Shown here: positions 38,586-52,362 of the stretch, piece after piece
Layout of the letters: every line of letters begins with the position of its first letter
Numbering within the stretch: position 1 is the stretch's first letter
Assembly (NCBI GenBank): GCA_029783825.1
Contig: JAREIK010004332.1
Span: 18,706 to 82,705 of the forward strand
DNA: 64,000 bases
Reading direction: 5' to 3'
DNA from: Sapria himalayana
Lineage: Eukaryota > Streptophyta > Magnoliopsida > Malpighiales > Rafflesiaceae
Position numbers and translations under genes: made by a program
Notes under the pieces: model-generated
What the model was told of the DNA's origin: nothing
Databases searched by the model: none
Seen by the model: the letters and a program-made list of their open reading frames with translations, nothing else

Positions 38586-38827
38586 ATTGAAGATGATCAA
38601 TTTCTATCTAAGATGAGTTCGAACTTCTATTAGAATCAGACGAAATATCAGAAGATCCATTGGGGATGATAGTGACGCCGATAATTAAATTGTTATAATT
38701 TTATTATAAATTTAAATTATCAAGTCTTTTTATATGTTTTTGAAATATATCGGTCTGTTTTATTCAAAAACGCATGCTTGTTCATCATATCTCTATTTTT
38801 TGTTCTCTATTTTATTTTGATCATCAG

Positions 38828-40675
38828 ATGGCGCCTAAAGGACGTACTCGTGGTGGAGGTGGACGTTGACACAGAAATGAACCAATTATTCTAGTAGTTA
38901 TATCATGTTACCGAATTAGTACCATCTCATAGCCACCATATCCAGACTTCAACATCACAATCACCATCTCCATTTCTATCACCATCACCATCATTAAGAC
39001 CTCTACTATCACCTTTATCAGATGTAAGCCTCACCACCCATTGTGCTTCCTGCACAAACTTTTGATCAATCTCTATCTTCTACACAACATTTTACAATGA
39101 TTGTTCCACCATTTACAATACCAATGACATCATCAAATATTGTGCCTTTCTCTATAGACAGTGTAAAGTTGGAAATGAGATTGTGGATGAGAGGGTAAAG
39201 AAATATGTAAAAATGCATTTAAAAAAAATTTGATATTACTGTCAACGTGGTTTTTTTTTATATTGTTATGATTTGCTTATTTTCAATGTTATTTATTTAT
39301 TTATACAGTTTTATTCCATCTCACAAGTGTTCGACTAAAATTACAAAGGCTTTCAAGAAAATGACTGATTCTAAAAAGCTTTCTCCTGGAAGAAAGCTTC
39401 CGAATCGACAAAAGAGTCATATTTTAATGACTTTCAAGGTAAAAATAATACAACAAAAGAATTGAAAAATAATTATTCTAATACTTAACTTTTATGTTGG
39501 TTATTATTCATGTAGTAAATAGTTATGTTCTGTTGTTAATATTATTTCTTTTTTTCATTTTTCTATTTATAGAATCAGTGCACACGGGGACACAAATTTG
39601 ATGGAAAGATAAAGTTATTATGGGAGATCAAAGCTGCTCAGTGGTATTTTGATTTTTTCCATAAATTAAAGAAAATGAAAGAAATGCCTGATTTTATATC
39701 TGAGGATGACTGGCCTGAGTGGCATAATTATGGGAGGAGCTAGATGTGAAGGAAAACTCATATATTACCAGCAATAATCAATGAAGTGAGGTAGCTGGAC
39801 TAGGTACAGAAATCTGTCAACACACTGGAGGTTAAAAGTTGAGCATTGAGCATGCTCGAGATTGGTACAAATTTAAAATTCTAAACATTTCTATATTTTG
39901 TGGATGTTCCTAATAGTCCAATATATAAAATCTCTGCATGGTTATATTAATTTTGTTTATTTTTTTATCATTTGTTTTTTATGACTTAATAAAAACATAT
40001 TCTAGGCTAGAAAATTAGGTTGAGATCTAAATTTTATTAGATTTTCAGAAAGATGCAGGTGAAGAAAGTGGATGGTCAGTATGTTGACAACAAGTCTCAG
40101 ATGATTACTGTAAGAAATTTTTTATATTAATTAGATTTTATAAAACTACAGTACATTATAAAAATTGTTTTGAATGCAAAATATTTATTTTATTTTTTGT
40201 AAATCTAGAATAGTTTCTTTATTTTATCTCAAGACCTAATGGAGAAACGTGTGATAGCTGCTCATCAACAAGTTGAGGGTTCTATGAATCTTCAACCAAT
40301 TGACTATGATCCATTTTATTTGGAGACATAGGAGGTCGAAAGAAGTAGTGAGTGTACAGAATCGTCTCTAAGGGAAGTGGCATTTTGTTGTCGCATTCAT
40401 GCTTCTAATTCAACTTTCTCAGCAATGGTGGATGAGGTGACTCGAACAAAAAACACAGGAAACAAATGAACATATTATAGATATGGAGACCGAAATGAAA
40501 AAGAAGGATGAGCTGATAGCTAATTTGATGGAAGAAATGCATGAAATTAAAGAAATTAAAAATGTAATGCAATAGTAGATGTCCTATATCGAGTCACAAT
40601 TAGCGGCATTGGCATAATAGATAGTATTCTGAGATCTAGCTGCGAATCCTCGTAGGAGAGGCTAGCATTCCCTAT
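38828..40675 (+). pseudogene. CACTA TNPA-like (Transposase_24 type) gene, decayed
   Basis: ATG at 38828 starts MAPKGRTRGGGGR and meets a stop at once. Later exon-like blocks have good splice borders: 39309-39438 (ACAG before, GTAAAA after) encodes KMTDSKKLSPGRKLPNRQKS; the block from 39573 (ATAG before) encodes NQCTRGHKFDGKIKLLWEIK and EDDWPEWHNYGRS before a stop. KKVDGQYVDNKSQMIT lies near 40057, and a 3' block near 40235 encodes DLMEKRVIAAHQQVEGSMNL and later a charged coiled-coil segment. The position just after TNPD and the DGxYVDxKS motif fit plant TNPA-like Ptta/En/Spm proteins, which bind subterminal repeats. Its 3' end (40562-40670) matches minus-strand sequence in E3, confirming family membership. 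Confidence 0.7.
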
Positions 40676-41037
40676 AAATTATGAGAATGATTGAGTATGA
40701 GAATTATTTTGAACTGTTATTTATTTTTATCTTCGTGTAGCAAATAATTATGATATTTTTTTGCATGTTTCAATTTTTTTATTCTAGTTTTTATTCTTTG
40801 CATTTCCGATTAACCAAATTATGAATCTTTGTTGGATACATTATGTGAGACAAAAGATAAAATTCTGATTCAAAGTATTCAGACATACAATGGTCCTTCC
40901 AATGCATGCATCTCATATTTTAGCGATTTCAACTTTATCAAAAGAGGACTAGCTTATCATATCTTTATTATTCTAAAACATTTTATTTTTGCACTCTCTT
41001 TATCTCTAAACATAATTGCTGGACATCTTTTGGATTT
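40676..41037. other. Flank between the TNPA remnant and the tandem modules
   Basis: AT-rich 3' flank of the TNPA-like gene. The part from about 40985 resembles 34044-34100 elsewhere in the element. No gene. Confidence 0.4.
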
Positions 41038-41179
41038 TTGTTGAAGCTGTATGACAATCAACATTAATTTGTGTTTGTTCATGTCTATAATATTTGTTTT
41101 TATATACCTGTGAATATGTTTTTGTCTCTGAATTTTTTGGGTAGAGTTTTAGCCAATTATAGGTACGTAAAAGCCTATT

Positions 41180-41655
41180 TTCAACTGTGGCAGTGATGGT
41201 AGTGATGGCAGAGGTGGCAGAAGGGTGGTAGCAGAAGCGGCGGCAGTAGTGGCAATGGAAGCATCAGCGGAGGCAATAGTGACAGCGGTGACAACGACGG
41301 TAGCGGTGGCTGTGGTGGTAACAGTGGCTAAGATGACATCAGTGGTAGCAGTGGCAGAAGCAGCAAAAGCGGCAGAAGTAGTAGCAATGGTAGCAGCGGC
41401 ATCAACAGCATCAATGGTAGTAGCGGAAGGTTTGGCAGGGGTGGCAGTAGTGGTGGAGGGCGGGGGTGGCAGTGGCAGTAGTGGTGGCGGCGGGGGTGGC
41501 AGTGGCAGCAGCAGCAGCGGCAGCACTAGTAGCGGTAGCAGCAGCGGCAGTAGCGGCAGTGGGAGTGACAATGGCATCGACAGTGGTAGCAGTAGTGACA
41601 GTGGCAATGGCAGAAGCGGTAGTGGTAGCGGGAGCATCAACAACGACAATAAATG
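41180..41655. repeat. Trinucleotide array GGTAGC/GGCAGT type, module 1
   Basis: Imperfect array of GNN-phase triplets (GGC, AGC, GGT, AGT, GCG), GC-rich in an AT-rich setting. Frames translate as Ala/Val/Gly/Ser on + and Pro/Leu/Ala/Thr on -, open on both strands because stops are excluded by the triplet pattern. No conserved reading frame between the three modules is evident, so I do not call a gene. Confidence 0.85.
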
Positions 41656-42414
41656 AGGTATATACATATGTATATAGTCAGTATATACGCACGTACAATA
41701 CTACAGTATTTTATGTACTTATATACTGAGTATATATATGTACTCAGTATATATGTACGCATAATATTGTAGTTTATATGTACATATACTACAGTAATAT
41801 ATGTACAAGTGAAATACTAGTATATATGTACATATTTACTGTAGTAATATTTATTCATCAAAACATAGTTTTTTTTATTTATTTTGATTTGATTTGGTGG
41901 TTTAAATTTCATATAGATATAGTACCGCATTGTTTCCCATACAAAGCTTGTATAAGTGAAGACATATTTCAACAAACATGATTCACCATGACTCAGATAG
42001 TATTTTTGCAGCAGAAAGTTGGTGGTCGGAGGAGTAGAGGAAGAACAAACAATGTCAATGTATTTATAGATTATACTTTATGCACAGTCGGTAGATATTT
42101 TGATTAATAAGATGTAATATAATTTTTATTATTTTTTTGTTTAAGTTATTTAAAATATTGTATTAAAATAAGTTTTTAAATGATTTTTTTTGGTTAATTT
42201 AAAACTTTCATTTATAGTTTCCATTTCTATTAAATTTAATATTAAAATATTAAATTATTTAATTAAATTTTTGTTGAAACTGTATGACAATCAATTGTAA
42301 TTTTTGTTTGTTCATGTTTATAAAAACTATTTTTATATATCTGTGAATATGCTTGTGTTTCCCCAAATTATTTGGGTAGAGTTTTAGCATATTATAGATA
42401 TGTAAAACCCTATT

Positions 42415-42862
42415 ATTAGAAGTGGTAGCCACGGCAGCGGCGGCAGAAGTGGCAGTGACGGTAGTGGTGGCAATGGTGCCAGAAGCGATAGTGGTGGAAG
42501 CGGCACCAGTAGCGGGGGTTGCGGCACCAGCATAGGCAACGACAGCGTCGGTAGCAGCAGGGGCGGCGGCGGTGGCAGACACAACAGCAATGGTAGCCGT
42601 TACAGTGGAGGCAGTGAAAGAAGTAGTAGCATCAGCCATAGCGGCGGCTACGTGGGTGGCGGCGGCATCAGAGACTACAGCTGCTATAGCGGCAGCAATA
42701 ACAGCTGCACGAGAAGAGGCAGTGGCGGCAGCGGATGCAGCAGCTGCTGTTCTGCCGGTGGTGGCAACACCGGCAGCCGCAACGGTAGTGACAGTAGTGG
42801 CAGGTGTGGCACCTAGCGGCTGGGGTGGCAGCGACAGCGGAAGCAGCAGGAACGACAACTAA
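42415..42862. repeat. Trinucleotide array, module 2
   Basis: Same triplet class as module 1 (GGCAGC, GGTGGC, GCGGCG). Length and triplet order differ, showing independent expansion or slippage after the modules were duplicated. Confidence 0.85.
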
Positions 42863-43609
42863 TGCGGTATATACGTACGTATATAGTCAGTATATATGTA
42901 CATATACTTCTACAATATTTTATGTACATATATACTGAGTATATATGAACTCGGTATATATGTACGCATAATACTACAATTTATATATACAAATAATGCA
43001 GTAATATATGTACGCGTGAAATGCTAGTATATATGTACATTTTTGCTGCAATAATATATATTATCAAAACATATTTTTTTTAATTTATTTTGATTTGATT
43101 AAGTGTTTTAAATTTCTTACAGATGTGGTACCACATTGTTTCCCATACGATGCTTGTATAAGTGAAGAGATTTTTCAACAGACATGAAGCACCATGATAC
43201 GGACAGGTTTTTCGCAGCTGAATGTTGGTGATGGGAGGAGCTGAGGGAGAGAAAGCAATGTCAATACATTGATAGATTATACTTTATGCACGGTCAGTAG
43301 ATACATTGTTTACTAATATGTAATATAATTTTTGTTATTTTTTTTTAGTTTTTTAAAATATTGTATTAGAATATGTTATTCAATGAATTTTATTTGTTTA
43401 ATTTAAATTTTTCATTTATAGTTTCTGTTTTTATTAAATTTAATATAAAAATATTAAATTTTTAATTAAATTTTAGTTTAAGCTGTATGACAATTAACTT
43501 TAATTTGTATTTGTTCATCTCTATAACTTTTTTATATATATGTGAAAATGTTTGTGTGTCTCCGAATTCATTGAGTAGAGTTTTAGCCTATTATAGGTAT
43601 GTAAAAGCC

Positions 43610-43942
43610 TATTATCAGTAGCAGTAGCAGTGACAGCAGCGGTAGCAACGGCAGCAGCAGCAGCAGCAGAATGGTAGCGACTATAGTAGTGGTGGCAGCA
43701 GAAGCTGGGGCTGAAGTGGTGGCAGCAGCAGTGGAAGCGGCAGCGAGAGCAGCAATGATAGGAGCGGCGGCATTGAAGGCAGTGGATGTGATAGCAGTAG
43801 CGGCTGGACAGGAAGTAGAGGTGGCAGTGGCGGTAGCAACAGTTGCATCGGAAGCAGCGGCAACACCGGAAGCAGTGCCAGAGGCGGCAACGGCAGTAGT
43901 TCTAGAAGCGGCAGTGGGAGCAGCAGCAACAACACCAAATGA
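43610..43942. repeat. Trinucleotide array, module 3
   Basis: Shortest of the three arrays, with AGCAGCAGCAGCAGC near 43651 and GGCGGCA-type triplets. It ends at AAATGAGGTATATACG, the same junction as the other two modules (AAATGAGGTATATACA and TAATGCGGTATATACG). Confidence 0.85.
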
Positions 43943-44029
43943 GGTATATACGTACGAATAAAGTTAGTATATATGTACATATAATACTGTAGAATTTTAT
44001 GTATGTATATACTAAGTATATTTGTACTC

Positions 44030-45012
44030 AGTTAATATGTACGCATAATACTATTGTTTCTATGTACATATACTGCAGTAATATATGTACGAGTGAAATG
44101 ATAGTATATATTATATATATACAACATGATTATATATGTATCAAAACATAACTTTTTTTAATTTGACTGAGTGGTTTAAATTTCTCATAGATATGATACC
44201 GCATTATTCCTAATACAAATCTTCTATAAGTGATGAGATTTTTCACTAGATATTACGTGTCATGACCCAGACAACTTTATCACAGTAGAAAAATGATGAT
44301 CAGAGGAGGGGGAGAGACAGAGGAGCAGGGGGGGAGAGTAATGGATATATTATACTTTATGCACTCTTGGTAGATACATTGATGAATAAGATAAAATAAA
44401 ATTTGTTATTTTATTATTTCAATTATGTAAAATATTAAATTTGAATAAGATATTAAATGATTTTAAATTTTGTTTAATATAAATTATTTATAGTTTCAAT
44501 TTTTATTCAATTTGATATAAAATTATTAAATTATTTAGCCAATAAATTTTAATATAATATAAATTCTAAAATTAATTTTGAAATTAAATTATTTAGGGAA
44601 AAATCCCTTGCTAAATTAGCTAGGGAATTTTCCCTATCTAATTTAGCTTGGTAAATATTAAAATTAGCTACGTATTTTCCTCGCTAATTTTATTTAGCTA
44701 TTGACTATAACCGTCGGTAAAATTTATAGACTAGCACTTAAGTTAGGGAATCATCCGTCATTATTTTCATTTAGCGATGGAAAATCTCATTTATCTTACT
44801 AATTTATCTTGTGGATTTGTATTTTTTAGCAAGGGATATTTTTACCACTAACTTTTTAGCTAGGGACACTATCCGTTTCTAAATATTAGCAAGAAGCACT
44901 TTAGATAGGGAACTGATCTGAAGGTAATCCGTCGCTATATCCCATTTAGCAACGGGAAATACACATTTAGCTAGGGAATTTTCCCTAGCTATATGAGATT
45001 TTTCTTGTAGTA
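44030..45012. repeat. E2 right long terminal inverted repeat with subterminal motifs
   Basis: Inverted counterpart of 25367-26160. From about 44595 to the end it is dense in AGCTAGGGAA, TTAGCAACGG and TCGCTAAAT-type motifs in both orientations. It ends TTTTTCTTGTAGTA against the GATA array; the final A replaces the expected G. Confidence 0.75.
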
Positions 45013-47920
45013 TAAATAGATAGATAGATAGATAGATATATTGATTAATAGCTAGAATGATATCCAGAATGATAGATAGACATATAGATAGACATATAGA
45101 TAGGTAGATAGATAAATAGATAGATAGATAGATAAATAGATAACTAATAGATAGATAGATAGCTACTTAGATAGATATATAGATAAATAGATAGATAGAT
45201 ATACAGATAGAAAGACAGACAAATAGAAAGAGAGGTAAATAGATAGATAGATAGACAGATAGATAAATAGATAGATAGATAGATATACATAGATAGTTAG
45301 ATAGATAGACAGATAGATAGCCAGGTAATTAGATAAATTGATAGAACGAATAATAGTCAGATTGATAGACAGATTTATAGACAAATAAATAGACAGATAG
45401 ATATACAAATAGGTAGACAAATAGATAGACAACTAGATAGACATATATATAGATAAATAGATAGATAGATAGATTGATTGATGGACAGATACACGGATAG
45501 ATAGACAGACAGACAGATAGATAGATAAAAAGATAGACAGATAGATAGGTAGATAGATAGATATACAGATAAACACATATAGATAGACAAATAGATAGAA
45601 AGATAGATATACAGAAAGATAGATAGATAGATGGTCAGATTGATAGACAAATAGATAGACAAAAAGATAGTTCGATCGAGTGTTTGATTTATAGTCTTAT
45701 TGATAGATAGATTGGTAGAAATATTGAGAGAAAGAAAGATATAAAGATATAAAATAGATAAATATACATATAGATAGACACATTGATAGATAGATAAATA
45801 GATAGATAGATAGATAGACATATAGATAGTCATAAAGATAGAAAAATAGAAAGACAGATAGATACACATATTGATAGACAGATAGATGTACATATAGATT
45901 GGTAGATAGATAGATTGATAGAAAGATAGATAGACACATGCACAGATAGATATAAAGATAGATAAATAGATATATAGAGAAATAATATTTAGATAAATAG
46001 ATATATTGATTGATTGATAAATAGACAGCTAGATAGACAAAAAGAAAGATTGATAGCTAGATACATATATTGATAGATAGATAGAAAGGCATAAATATAC
46101 ATAATTTGTTATACAAATTGATATATAGATTGATAGACAGATAGATAGATATATAGATAGATTGATTGATAGACAGATAGATAGATAAATAGATATATAG
46201 ATAAATAGATAGATAGATATATTAATAGAGAGAATGATAGATAGAATAATAGACAGACAGATAGATATATATATAATTAGATAGATATATACCTAGAAAG
46301 AAAGATAGTTAGATAGATAGATATATAGATAGATATATTGACATATAGATAGATATATAAATAGATATACACATAGATGGATAGTTAGATAATTAGATTA
46401 GATATATTGATTGATGGATAAATAGATAGATAGATATATAGATAGACAAATATATAGGTTGATAGATAGATTGTTTGACACATAGATAGATAAACAGACA
46501 GATAGATAGGTAGATATATAGATAGACAAATAGAAAGACAAAAGAATAAATAAATAGATAGATTGAAAGATAGACAGATTGATAGATTGATCGACAGATA
46601 GATAGATAGATATATAAATAGGATCATTGATTGATAGACAGATTTTTAGATAAATTTATAAACAGATAGATATAAACATAGATAAATAGATAGATATACA
46701 AATATATAGATAGATTGATATATATATATAGACAGATAGAAAGATAAATAGAAACATAGATTGATAGACAGATAGATATACAGATAGATAGATAGACATA
46801 TAGATATACAGATAGATAGATAGCATTAAAGACAAAAATATAAATAGATAAATTAATTGATATATAGATATATAGATAGATAGATAGATAGAGATATAGA
46901 TAGATAGATAGATAGATGAATCATTGATTGATAGACAAATAGATAGATAGATTTATAGACATATTATAGACTGATAGATATAAACATAGATGAACAGTCA
47001 GATAGACAATTATATAGATAGATTTAGAGATAGATATATAGATAGATATATATATATAGATATATAGATAGATATATAGATAGATAGAAAGATAGATATA
47101 CTGATAGAAATATAAATAGATACATATTTTTGATTGATAGATTAATAGACATATAGATATATAGATAGTTAGATAGATTGATTGATTGATATACAGATAA
47201 ATAAACAGAATGATAGATAAATAGATAAATAGATAGAGAGAAAGATAGATATATTGATAGACATAATGATAGATAGAATAATATATATATATAGATTGAC
47301 AGATAGATAGAAATATAGATAGATATATAGAAAGATAGATATAGATAGATAAATAGACAGAGAGATAGAAAGATATATAGAATGATAGTTAGATAGGCAG
47401 ATAGATATATAGACAGATAGATAGATAGAGAGATAGATCGATAAATCAATAGATAGATAGGCATATAGATAGCAATATATATAGATAAATAAATATACAA
47501 ATAGATAGATATACAGAAAAAGAGAAAGAAAGAAGATAGATATATAGATAGATAGATAGATACACAAATAGATAGACAGATAGATAGACAGATAGATAAA
47601 CAAAGAGATAGATCGATATAAAGATAGAAAGATAAACAAATAGAAATATAAATATATAGATAGATATATAGAAAGAAAGAAAGATAGATAGATAGATTGA
47701 TAGAAAGCAATAAAGATATAATGATTAATTGATAAACCGATTGATAAAAGTTTGATAGATAGATAAATATAAAGATAGATAAACATATAGATAGATAAAT
47801 AGATCGATAGATACTTAGATAGATAAACAGATAGTTAGATAAAGATATAGAAATGCAAATAGAAGCATAGATTTATAGATAGATTTATAGGAAGATAGTT
47901 AGACAAATAGATAGATAGAT

Positions 47921-47965
<45 letters not shown>

Positions 47966-50900
47966 TAGATAGAATGATAGATAGAATGATAGATAGACAG
48001 ACAGAAAGATATATATATAAATTGATAGACATATAGATAGAAGATAAAGAAATAGACAAATTGATAGAAACATAGATAGATAGACAAATAGACTTATAGA
48101 TAGATAGACAGATAGATAGCTTCATAGATAGATAGGTATACAAATTGATGGACAGATAGATAGACCAATAGATTGATAGAAAGATAAACAGATAGATAGA
48201 TATATAGATAGACAGATACATTGATAGATAAATAAATAGATTTGTCGACAAATAAATTGTTATATAAATAGATAGACAGATAAATAAGATAGATAGACAG
48301 ATTTATAGATGGATTATAGACATATTGAAAGAAGGAAAGAAAGAAGAAAAATAGATAAATAGATAGAATGATTTAATGATAGATATATTGATAGAGAGAT
48401 TGATAGAAAAATTTATAGAAAAATTGATAGATGAGTTCATAAATAGATTGATCTAATGATTGATAGACATATAGATATGCATATTGATAAATAAATAGAT
48501 AGACAAATAGATAGTTAGACAAATTGATAGATAGCTAGATAGACAAATAGATCGATAGATTATATGACAAAAAGAAAGAATGATATATAGACAGATAGAT
48601 ATACATAGATATACTGATATACAAACAGATAGACAGTTAGACAAATTAGAGAGGCAAATAGATAGTCAAACATATAGTCAAACAAATAGATGAACAAACA
48701 GATATATAGACAAATAGACAAATAGATAGACACACAAATAGATAGATGGATAGGTAGACATGCTGAAAGATTGATTGATTGATTGATTGATTGACAGATA
48801 GATAGGGAGATATATAGATAGTTTGATAGACAAATATATAGATAGATTGATAGAAATTAATAGATAAATTGATATAAAGGAAGAAAGATAGCTAGAAAGA
48901 TAGATAGATAGACAGATTAATAGATAAATAGATATACTAATAGTTAGACAGATAGATTAGTAGATTATTAGACAAATAGATAGTTAGATAGTTAGATATA
49001 CAGATAGATAGATAAATACATAGATAGATATACAAATAGAAAGACAATTAGAGAGAAAGATAGATAAATAGAAAGATAGATAGACAGATAGATAGACAGA
49101 TAGTTATATATTTAGAAAGATAGATAGAAACATAGAAAGGTAGATAGAAGGATTGACAAATAGATATACTTATATATAGACAAGTAGATAGATAGTTAAA
49201 TAGATAAATAGAAAGATTGATTATCATATAGATTGATAGAAAGATTGATAGATTAATAGACAAATAGAAAAAATATACATAGTCATATTGATCGATAGAA
49301 AGAAAGAAAGATAGATAGATATATTTACAGACAGACAGATAGATATAAAGATTTACATATTGATAGACAGATAAATAGACAGACAGATAGATAGATACAT
49401 AGATATATAGATAGTTAGATGTATATATTAAAGATAGATACATACATAATAGATAGAAAGATACATAGAAATTGAAATATAGATAAAAAAATAGATATAT
49501 GGATTGGTAGAAAGATTGACAGATAGCTAAAAAAATAGATATACAGATAGATAGATAGATAGACACATAGATAAATAGATAGATAGACAGATATATAGAT
49601 AGATAGATAGAAAGATAGAAAGATAGATAGACAGATATATAGACACTTACATAGATAGATATAAAGACTAATAGATAGATAAATAGATAGAAAAATAGAT
49701 AGAGAGATAAAAAGATAAATAGATCGATAGACAGAATAATTGATTAGAGATAGACACATAGATATATAGTTTGATAGTTAGATATATAGTTAGATAGATA
49801 AATAGATAGATCGACATATAGATAGATAGTTAGATTGATAGATAGATAGATAAATAGATAAACATTTATATTGAAAATAGATTGATAGATTGATAGAAAC
49901 ACATACAGACAGATATATAGATTGAAATAAAGTAAGATATATAGATAATTAGATATATATATATATATAATATATATATACATACAGATAGATAGATAGA
50001 TAGATAGACAAATTGATAGTCAGAGACATTTAAAAATAGACAAATAGATAGATAGATAGATATATATATTAATGGATATATAGATATAGATAGATAGTTA
50101 GTCTGTTAGTTAGTCAAGGAGGCTAACAGTCATGCATGTAGGCAGACATAGAAACAAATAAACATAGACAAACAAACATACAGATAGACAGACATACATA
50201 CAACCATATAGACAGACATGCAAATATAAAATAGACACAGAAATAGAGAGATAAACTTCAGATAGGCAGATATATAAATATATATATATAGTTTGAAAAT
50301 AAGATTAATAGATAGATAGATAGATAGATTATAAACAGATTTATAGTCATATTGATAGATAGATAGACCGATTATTAGTCAGATAAATTGACTAATATAT
50401 TGATTCATAGATAAATAGACAGACAGACAGATATATAGATAAATTGAGAGAGATAGATAGATAGGAAAATAGAAAACAAATAGATAGATAAATAGATTGG
50501 TAGACATATTGATAGAGTGATAGATAGACATATAACTAGTTAAATTGATAGTAATAATGATAGACAGATTTATAGACAGATTGATAGACACATTGATAAT
50601 AAATACATATATATAGACACATTGATTGAGAGACACATTGATAGATTGAAAGAGAGATTGATAGACATATATATAGATAGATAGATAGATAGACTAAAAG
50701 ATTGAGAGATATATATAAAAATAGATCTATATATAGACAGATATATAGAAATATAGATAGACAAATAGAAAGAAATATATAAAATTTGATAGATAGACAA
50801 ATGACTTACATATAGATAGATAGATAAATTGACATATCGATAGAAAGACAGATAGATATATAGATAGATAGATAGATATAAAGATAGATAAATAAATAGA

Positions 50901-51585
50901 TATTCATTTTGATGGATAGATAGATTTATAGATATATAGATAGAAAGATAGATTGATAGATAGACAAATAGAATGATAGATAGATATATAGATAGATAGA
51001 TATATAGATAGATAGATTATAAATAGATAGTCAATTATATAGATAGATTGAAAGATATAAAGATAGATAGATAGATAGACAAACATAAAAAAGACATATA
51101 GGAATAGATAGATAGATAGACATATAGATATATAGACATATATAGATAGTAATATAAATTGATAGAAGAAAGATCGTTAGATAGATAGAAAGATAGTTTG
51201 ATAGATAGATAGACAGAAAATTATATAGATATATAGATAGACATACATAGAAATAGATAAGCAAACACACATATAGAAAAATAGAAAAACAGCTAGAGAT
51301 ATAGACAAATAGATTGATAGACATACATATAGATAGAAAGATAGTTAGTCGCTTAGTTAGGTAGGTAGGCAGACAATCAAGCAGGCAGACACTCAGACAA
51401 ATAGATAGAAAGACAAGCAAATAGATAGTTAGATAAATAGATAGACAAATAAACATATAGACATACAAATAAATAGAGACAAACAAACTCATAGAAATAT
51501 TATAGATAGGTATTTATATAGTAAGTTTGATAAATAGATTAATATACAGATTGATAAATAGATAGATAAACATAATGATAGATAG

Positions 51586-51624
<39 letters not shown>

Positions 51625-52228
51625 TATATAGTTAGATTGACGGACAGATAGATAGACATATAAATAGAAAGATAAATCAAAAGAGATAGAGAAATAGATA
51701 GATAGATAAATATATATATATAGACAAATAGAAATTTAAATAGATAGATATAATGATATATACAAATATAGATAGATAGATAGATAGAAAATAGCTAGAT
51801 ATATTGATAGAAAGAATGATAAACGGAATGATATAGAGATTAACATACAGCTTAATAGACAGATAGACAGATACATAGATAGATTCAAAGACAAATTGAG
51901 AGATAGATTGATGGACATATAGATAGACAGATAGATAGATAATTCGATAGATAGGTAAACAAAAAGGTTAACAAATAAGTTAATAGATAGATAGAATGGC
52001 AGATTGAAAGATAGATTGATTTAGAATTAGATTGACACTTTGTTTGACAAATAGAATGATTGATTGATAGTTAGATAGATCGATAGATAGATAGATAGAA
52101 ATATCGATCAACAAATAGATAGATAGATAAATAAATAGATAGATAAATAGATAGATAGATAGACAGACAGATAAATATATAGGTAAAAATATAGATATAC
52201 AGATAGATATATAGATAGATAGACAGAT

Positions 52229-52264
<36 letters not shown>

Positions 52265-52325
52265 CAGATAGATTGATATATAGATAGATTGATAGACAAA
52301 TAGATTGATAGATAGAAAGACTTAT

Positions 52326-52362
<37 letters not shown>

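Larger units (their letters stand above)
41038..44560. repeat. Three tandem copies of a 1.2-kb module
   Basis: Module starts are marked by TTGTTGAAGCTGTATGACAA at 41038, the same with one change near 42270, and TTTAAGCTGTATGACAATTA near 43476. Each module then has GAGTTTTAGCCTATTATAGG with AAAGCCTATT (about 41147, 42379, 43577), a GGC/GGT-type trinucleotide array, an AT-rich palindromic stretch beginning GAGGTATATACGTACG, and a conserved non-coding tail with TACCGCATTGTTTCCCATAC and CTTTATGCAC. Periods are about 1232 and 1204 bp. The tail of the module also appears inverted at the left end of E2 (25800-26160). Confidence 0.88.
25367..45012 (+). mobile_element. CACTA element E2, 19.6 kb, with decayed transposase genes
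   Basis: The left end is CACTATAACAAAAATTCC, followed by AATAGCTAGGCAAATATCC. The right end, read as complement, is TACTACAAGAAAAATCTC followed by ATATAGCTAGGGAAAATTCC. Both ends lie directly against GATA array in the same orientation. The last base is A where G is expected (GTAGTA for GTAGTG), and the 3-bp flanks (GAT and TAA) do not match, so one end or flank has decayed. The interior contains TNPD-like and TNPA-like gene remnants in that order on the + strand, large terminal inverted repeats and several secondary tandem arrays. Confidence 0.82.

Noticed and set aside
41149..43980. Ala/Val/Gly/Ser-rich frames of up to 199 codons
   Set aside because: GC-rich triplet arrays exclude stops in several frames on both strands. 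The frames do not correspond between the three tandem modules.
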